The translations under genes and the position numbers were made by a program. From the NCBI GenBank assembly GCA_022820925.1, contig JAJEEO010000015.1:1-64000 (forward strand): 64,000 bases of DNA. The letters are read 5' to 3'. Positions 60,145 through 64,000 of this stretch are shown here, in pieces (within the stretch, counting starts at the first letter, position 1; every line of letters starts with the position of its first letter). Under the pieces are notes generated by a model that did not search any database, had not been told where the DNA came from, and worked only from the letters and a program-made list of their open reading frames with translations. This DNA comes from Acidimicrobiia bacterium. Lineage in GTDB: Bacteria; Actinomycetota; Acidimicrobiia; Acidimicrobiales; Poriferisodalaceae.

Positions 60145-60480
60145 ATGGAACTCGCACAGGAGCGGGACTCAGGCACCAACGTCATCAGTCCCGCGGGCCG
60201 GGTTGATGGATCAAATTCCGCCGACTTCCACGAAGCGCTCGCAGCAGCCATCGCTGACGACGACAGCCGTGTCATCCTCGACATGGGCGGGATCGACTAC
60301 ATCAGCAGCGCCGGGCTGCGCGTCTTGCTGCTGGTCGCCCAGCGCCTCGGCGGCAGCTCGACACCCTTCGCCGTCTGCTCCCTTGCCGCATCGGTCGACG
60401 AAGTGTTCCGCATCAGCGGTTTCAATCAGATCATCACGGTGTACGGGACGCTCGACGAGGCGAAGGCGCAACTGGCCTAG
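60145..60480 (+). CDS. STAS-domain anti-sigma factor antagonist
   Basis: 111 aa STAS fold. VISPAGRVDGSNSADFHEALAAAI, LDMGGIDYISSAGLRVLLLVAQ with the phosphorylatable serine pair at 54-55, and FAVCSLAASVDEVFRISGF. It is the antagonist of a partner-switching module and would be phosphorylated by the HATPase protein and dephosphorylated by the PP2C protein encoded downstream. AGGAGG precedes the ATG. It overlaps nothing and begins the operon. Confidence 0.9.
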   Translation: MELAQERDSGTNVISPAGRVDGSNSADFHEALAAAIADDDSRVILDMGGIDYISSAGLRVLLLVAQRLGGSSTPFAVCSLAASVDEVFRISGFNQIITVYGTLDEAKAQLA

Positions 60481-60488
60481 CTGCGCCG

Positions 60489-61661
60489 ATGTCCGAACCC
60501 TGGCGCATCCTCGTCGTCGACGACGAGCCCGACCTCGAACCGCTCGTCCTGCAGCGGATGAGGCGTCAGATCCGCGGCGGCAAGTACCAGTTCGAGTTCG
60601 CCGGCAACGGCTTGGAGGCACTCGAGAAGCTGCGTGCTGACGACACGATCGACTTGGTCCTGTCTGACATCAACATGCCCCAAATGGACGGACTCACGCT
60701 GCTGTCGCAGCTCAGCTCGCTGGATCAAGACCTGCGCGCGGTGATCATCTCGGCGTACGGCGACATGGGCAACATCCGCACGGCGATGAACCGCGGTGCA
60801 TTCGACTTCGTCACCAAGCCAGTCGACTTCGACGATCTGCAGATCACGATCGACCGCACCGTCGAGCATCTCCGGCAGTGGCGGGAGGCGACGGCCTCGC
60901 GGGACAAGCTGGTGACGCTCCAGAACGAGCTCGACATCGCCACCAACGTCCAGCAGTCGATCCTGCCGTCGGACTTCCCGGCAACGGCGAAGTACGAGAT
61001 CAACGCCAACATGGTGCCGGCGCGCAATGTCGGCGGCGATTTCTACGACTATGTCGGCGTTCCGGAAGACCGGATGTTCGCGACTGTCGCCGACGTCTCC
61101 GACAAGGGCATCCCGGCAGCGCTGTTCATGATGTCGAGCCGGACAGCCCTCAAGGGCGCCGCCATCGGTACCGGATCACCGCGTGAGGCACTCATCGAGG
61201 CGAACCGGGTGCTCCAGGCCGACAACCCGACCTTCATGTTCGTGACGGTCATCATGGCGGTGTACGACCCCCACAGCGGCGAGGTCACCTATTCGAGCGC
61301 CGGCCACGACCCGCCGGTGGTGGTCCGGGCCGACGGCAGCGCCGAGCAATTGCCCGCCACCGGGGGTATCGCCTTGGGCGTCGCGCCCGAGGAGCTCTTC
61401 ACGGCCAACCTCAGCGAGCACACGTTCTCGCTGGGACTCGGCGAGACGCTCATTCTCTACACCGACGGCGTCAGCGAGGCAATGAACGTGGACCACGAGG
61501 AGTTCGGTCTTGCCCGGCTCCTCGAACTCTTCGTCGGCAGCCCGCCCCAGAACGCTGACGCGGCCATGACCGCGATCTTCGATGCGGTCCACGAGTTCGC
61601 AGGGGAAGCCCCTGCCTCCGATGACATCACCTGTCTGGCCCTGCACCGGAATGCCTCATGA
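60489..61661 (+). CDS. Response regulator with PP2C/SpoIIE phosphatase output
   Basis: 390 aa. The receiver domain (6-125) has ILVVDDEPDL, the phospho-acceptor aspartate in VLSDINMPQMDG (about 60) and FVTKPVDF. A coiled helix (128-165) follows, then the SpoIIE/RsbU PP2C domain with NVGGDFYDYVG, VADVSDKGIPAALFM, YSSAGHDPPVVVR, YTDGVSEAMN and SDDITCLAL. Phosphorylation of the receiver would switch the phosphatase that activates the STAS protein. Eight bases after the STAS gene. Confidence 0.93.
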   Translation: MSEPWRILVVDDEPDLEPLVLQRMRRQIRGGKYQFEFAGNGLEALEKLRADDTIDLVLSDINMPQMDGLTLLSQLSSLDQDLRAVIISAYGDMGNIRTAMNRGAFDFVTKPVDFDDLQITIDRTVEHLRQWREATASRDKLVTLQNELDIATNVQQSILPSDFPATAKYEINANMVPARNVGGDFYDYVGVPEDRMFATVADVSDKGIPAALFMMSSRTALKGAAIGTGSPREALIEANRVLQADNPTFMFVTVIMAVYDPHSGEVTYSSAGHDPPVVVRADGSAEQLPATGGIALGVAPEELFTANLSEHTFSLGLGETLILYTDGVSEAMNVDHEEFGLARLLELFVGSPPQNADAAMTAIFDAVHEFAGEAPASDDITCLALHRNAS

Positions 61662-61752
61662 ACAGCTTCACGCTCTGCGGCGCCCATCTGGCGATTGACC
61701 CGCTCGTGTGCGCCGGACTGTGCCGCAGGACTCCCACTACGGAGCACCGCCC

Positions 61753-62181
61753 ATGCGACGTTCGCTGAACATCAATCCGGTGCCGGGCGCGGCCGCCGCC
61801 GAGGCGCTGCCGCGCATCGTGGCGTTTGTCGAGGAGATGGCCGAGCTGGACGACTGGGCGCCCGACCTCGTGCTGCGGTCGAATCTCATCCTGGAGGAGC
61901 TGATCCTCAACACGCTGACTCATGGTCGCACGAGCGGTCTCAGCGACATCGAGATCACGCTGGAGAGCGGCGTGAACTCGGTCACGATCACCGTGGTGGA
62001 CGACGGCGCCGCATTCGACCCGCTCAATGACAAGCCCTCGCCGGATACCGAGCTGCCGCTCCAAGAGCGGTCGATCGGTGGCCTCGGTCTCCACTTGGTG
62101 CGCACCATGGCAGAAGACCTGGAGTACAAGCACGCCGACGGCAAGAATCACCTCACGCTGGTCGCTCGGGCTGGTGCCTGA
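61753..62181 (+). CDS. HATPase_c anti-sigma factor serine kinase (RsbW-like)
   Basis: 142 aa. LVLRSNLILEELILNTLTHG is the N-box, VTITVVDDGAAFDPL the G1 box, and SIGGLGLHLVRTMAEDLEYKHADGKNHLTL the later ATP-binding part. It fits the RsbW/SpoIIAB class without transmembrane parts. It likely phosphorylates the STAS protein and binds a sigma factor not encoded here. ATG at 61753 with GGAG upstream is chosen. The next gene overlaps it by 8 bp. Confidence 0.9.
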   Translation: MRRSLNINPVPGAAAAEALPRIVAFVEEMAELDDWAPDLVLRSNLILEELILNTLTHGRTSGLSDIEITLESGVNSVTITVVDDGAAFDPLNDKPSPDTELPLQERSIGGLGLHLVRTMAEDLEYKHADGKNHLTLVARAGA

Positions 62182-63529
62182 CGGCTCTCGACAGCGCACG
62201 CGCCTGCGCCTGTCGGCCAGACAGCGCGCCGGCATCTCGACAGCCGTGCTCGGGGTGACCGTTGCGATGGCCGTTGCCTCGTGCACCGGGTCGGGCACAG
62301 GCCCGATCAGCGACGGCGGCAGCAGCTCCGGCGGCGATTTCGCCGCTCCGGCAGCGCCGACCGTGCCTCAGGGGGGCAGCACCGAGACCGGCGTGTTCAG
62401 CGATCGCGTGGTGTTCGGGCAATCGGCTGCACTGAGCGGTCCCGCCGCGGAACTCGGCGTCGGCATGCGCTTGGGCATCCTGGCGGCGTTCGAGGAGGCC
62501 AACCGGGCCGGGGGTGTCAACGGGCGGTTGCTCGAGCTGAGGTCCCTCGACGACTCATACGAGCCCGAAGCCGCCATTGCCAACACGGCAGAGCTCATTG
62601 ACAGCGACGAAATCTTTGCGCTGATCGGCGCCGTGGGAACACCGACATCCCGATCCGCAACTCCTGTGGCGGCCGCTGCCGACATTCCTTATGTGGCGCC
62701 GTTCACGGGCGCCGGGTTCCTGCGAAATGACGACTGGACCAACATCGTCAACCTCCGTGCCTCCTACGCCCAAGAGACCGAAGAGATGGTGGAACGCCTG
62801 ACCGTCGACTTGGGCATCGAGCGCATCGCCGTGCTGTTCCAGGACGATTCGTTCGGCCGTGCCGGGTACTTCGGCGCACTCGCCGCACTTGAACGGCGCG
62901 GCATGGAACCTGTCGCGATCGGCTTCTACCCGCGCAACACCACCGCCATCAAGACAGCGCTGCTGGATCTGAAGGCCGGCAATCCCGAGGCGGTGATCAT
63001 GGTCGGCGCGTACGAGCCCGTCGGCACCTTCATCTCGTGGTCGCGCAACACCGGTTTCGACCCGGTCTTCATCACGCTGTCGTTCGTCGGCGCGAATGCG
63101 CTCGCCAACCAGCTGGGCGCAGTCGGCGAGGGCGTTCTCGTCACCCAGGTCGTGCCGTTCCCGTTCGACGACTCCAATCCCGTCGTGGCGGCCTACCGGG
63201 CCGCCCTGGAGCATCTGGGCAGCGTGCACGCCGACTTCGATCACGTGGATCCCGACCCGGTTCCCGGCTTCGTGTCGCTGGAGGGCTACATCGCAGGCCG
63301 GCTCGCCATCGCCGGCCTGGAGCAATGCGGCGCCTCAGTGACGCGCCAGTGCTTCTTGGACTCGATCTTGGGTGCCGATGATCTCGACGTCGACGGTTTC
63401 GTGCTGAACTTCGGCGACGGCGCGAGCATCACCGAGGACAACCAAGGCTCTGACGCTGTCTTTGTCACCCAGATCGGATCCGACGCCACCTACCGCCCGC
63501 TTGACACGCTGACGAGCACAGATCCATGA
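62174..63529 (+). CDS. Periplasmic-type substrate-binding lipoprotein (LivJ family)
   Basis: 451 aa. Basic N-terminus, hydrophobic stretch and lipobox STAVLGVTVAMAVASC, then a Ser/Gly-rich linker and the type I binding fold: VFGQSAALSGPAAELGVGMRLGILAAFEEANRAGGVNGRLLELRSLDDSYEP, ALIGAVGTPTSRSATPVAA, and RIAVLFQDDSFGRAGYFGALAALERRG. It is exported and lipid-anchored. GTG start at 62174, overlapping the HATPase gene. No ABC permease is adjacent; instead a membrane sensor follows with an ATGA overlap, so it may sense rather than transport. Confidence 0.87.
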   Translation: MPDGSRQRTRLRLSARQRAGISTAVLGVTVAMAVASCTGSGTGPISDGGSSSGGDFAAPAAPTVPQGGSTETGVFSDRVVFGQSAALSGPAAELGVGMRLGILAAFEEANRAGGVNGRLLELRSLDDSYEPEAAIANTAELIDSDEIFALIGAVGTPTSRSATPVAAAADIPYVAPFTGAGFLRNDDWTNIVNLRASYAQETEEMVERLTVDLGIERIAVLFQDDSFGRAGYFGALAALERRGMEPVAIGFYPRNTTAIKTALLDLKAGNPEAVIMVGAYEPVGTFISWSRNTGFDPVFITLSFVGANALANQLGAVGEGVLVTQVVPFPFDDSNPVVAAYRAALEHLGSVHADFDHVDPDPVPGFVSLEGYIAGRLAIAGLEQCGASVTRQCFLDSILGADDLDVDGFVLNFGDGASITEDNQGSDAVFVTQIGSDATYRPLDTLTSTDP

Positions 63530-64000
63530 CCGAGACAGCGTCCACAGAAGAGGCACCGCCGGGCAGCGAAGCAGGCGACGAACTCGCACCGGCCGCCGAG
63601 ACCGGCCACGCCGATGGGAGTGCGTCCGGGGGCGACGCCTCTCGGGGCCACGGCGAGCTGGAGCACCCCAAGCCATCTCTGCATCTGCGCATCTCGACGC
63701 AGATGTATGCGGGCATCGCCGTGCCGCTGCTGCTGGTGCTGGCCGCGAGCGTGATCGCGTGGATCTCGTTCACCCGGGTCGGCGAGGCGGAGCAGGAAGT
63801 CACCGAAGGGGCCATCCCCGAACTCGACGCTGCATTCGGGGTCGCGGAGTCCAGCAACCGGCTTGTGGCCGGCGGGCCGGCACTGGTGTCCTCCACCCCG
63901 GAGGACTTCACCGACGTCGTCGCGGGCATCGCGGCTGCGCGGTCAGAGTTCGAGACCCAGCTGGAGTTGCTGTGGAATCGTGGCACGGGCTCGATGTGGC
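63526..64000 (+). CDS. Membrane sensor protein, N-terminal part (cut by window edge)
   Basis: Not in the ORF track because no stop lies within the window. From the ATG (overlapping the lipoprotein stop as ATGA) the frame stays open to base 64000: an acidic Ala/Gly/Glu-rich start, then the transmembrane helix MYAGIAVPLLLVLAASVIAWISF, then VGEAEQEVTEGAIPELDAAFGVAESSNRLVAGGPALV, typical of helical extracytoplasmic sensor domains (TorS-like). The rest, probably HAMP and histidine kinase or similar, is outside. It likely receives a signal from the upstream binding protein. Confidence 0.75.
   Translation, partial: MTETASTEEAPPGSEAGDELAPAAETGHADGSASGGDASRGHGELEHPKPSLHLRISTQMYAGIAVPLLLVLAASVIAWISFTRVGEAEQEVTEGAIPELDAAFGVAESSNRLVAGGPALVSSTPEDFTDVVAGIAAARSEFETQLELLWNRGTGSMW

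Noticed and set aside
1-64000. CRISPR array, prophage or replication origin
   Set aside because: No regularly spaced repeats, phage structural genes or DnaA-box clusters were seen by eye.

Overview
The window is high-GC DNA with dense, frequently overlapping genes (many ATGA, GTGA or TGATG junctions) and many GTG starts. Several things point to Actinomycetota, most likely an Acidimicrobiia-type marine or host-associated lineage: the uvrC-rapZ-gap-pgk-tpiA block, maleylpyruvate-isomerase-like (mycothiol-dependent family) proteins, luciferase-like flavin/F420 oxidoreductases, and a large set of Rieske, acyl-CoA dehydrogenase, phytanoyl-CoA dioxygenase and molybdenum hydroxylase genes. The phylum is moderately secure; the class is inference.

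Layout. 1-3.4 kb: sulfate activation (cysD partial, cysNC fusion, second cysC). 3.4-9.7 kb: assorted catabolic enzymes. 9.8-16.8 kb: CorA, then a tight three-gene set (ATP-grasp/degenerate M20 fusion, gamma-glutamyltransferase, N-formylglutamate amidohydrolase-like) and a 2-hydroxyacid dehydrogenase whose 5' end also survives as a remnant at 9.76 kb. 16.8-21.7 kb: a flavin monooxygenase, a RelB antitoxin beside a decayed YafQ toxin, a two-gene toxin-antitoxin-like pair, and a peroxiredoxin-like gene with an in-frame TGA at the redox cysteine followed by a hairpin (candidate selenoprotein). 21.8-25.9 kb: enolase-superfamily enzyme with uridine phosphorylase, esterase, methyltransferase, MazEF. 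25.9-33.1 kb: catabolic cluster (FAD monooxygenase, Rieske oxygenase, NicX/M29-like enzyme, CoxM-CoxS-CoxL-type hydroxylase) suited to N-heteroaromatic breakdown. 33.1-39.3 kb: glutamine-synthetase-like plus Rieske pair, two acyl-CoA dehydrogenases, a PhyH dioxygenase. 39.3-43.7 kb: an integrase-less island between a repeat of the tRNA-Leu 3' end and the tRNA itself, carrying AbiEi/AbiEii, a DUF4238-like protein and a second nucleotidyltransferase pair. 43.8-53.8 kb: LLM oxidoreductase, SecG, a thioredoxin-fusion protein, patatin, and a polyhydroxyalkanoate locus (PhaC, phasins, MarR and XRE regulators, acyl-CoA synthetase). 54-60 kb: tpiA, pgk, gap, rapZ, uvrC. 60.1-64 kb: a partner-switching signalling operon (STAS, REC-PP2C, HATPase) running into a substrate-binding lipoprotein and a membrane sensor cut by the window edge.

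Most interesting points: the candidate selenocysteine codon at 20943-20945; the tRNA-Leu-flanked island with two nucleotidyltransferase systems; the ATP-grasp/pseudo-peptidase cluster; the small toxin-like/HTH pair at 19.6 kb; and apparently leaderless promoters at three toxin-antitoxin loci. All family assignments come from reading motifs and from memory; no database search was run.
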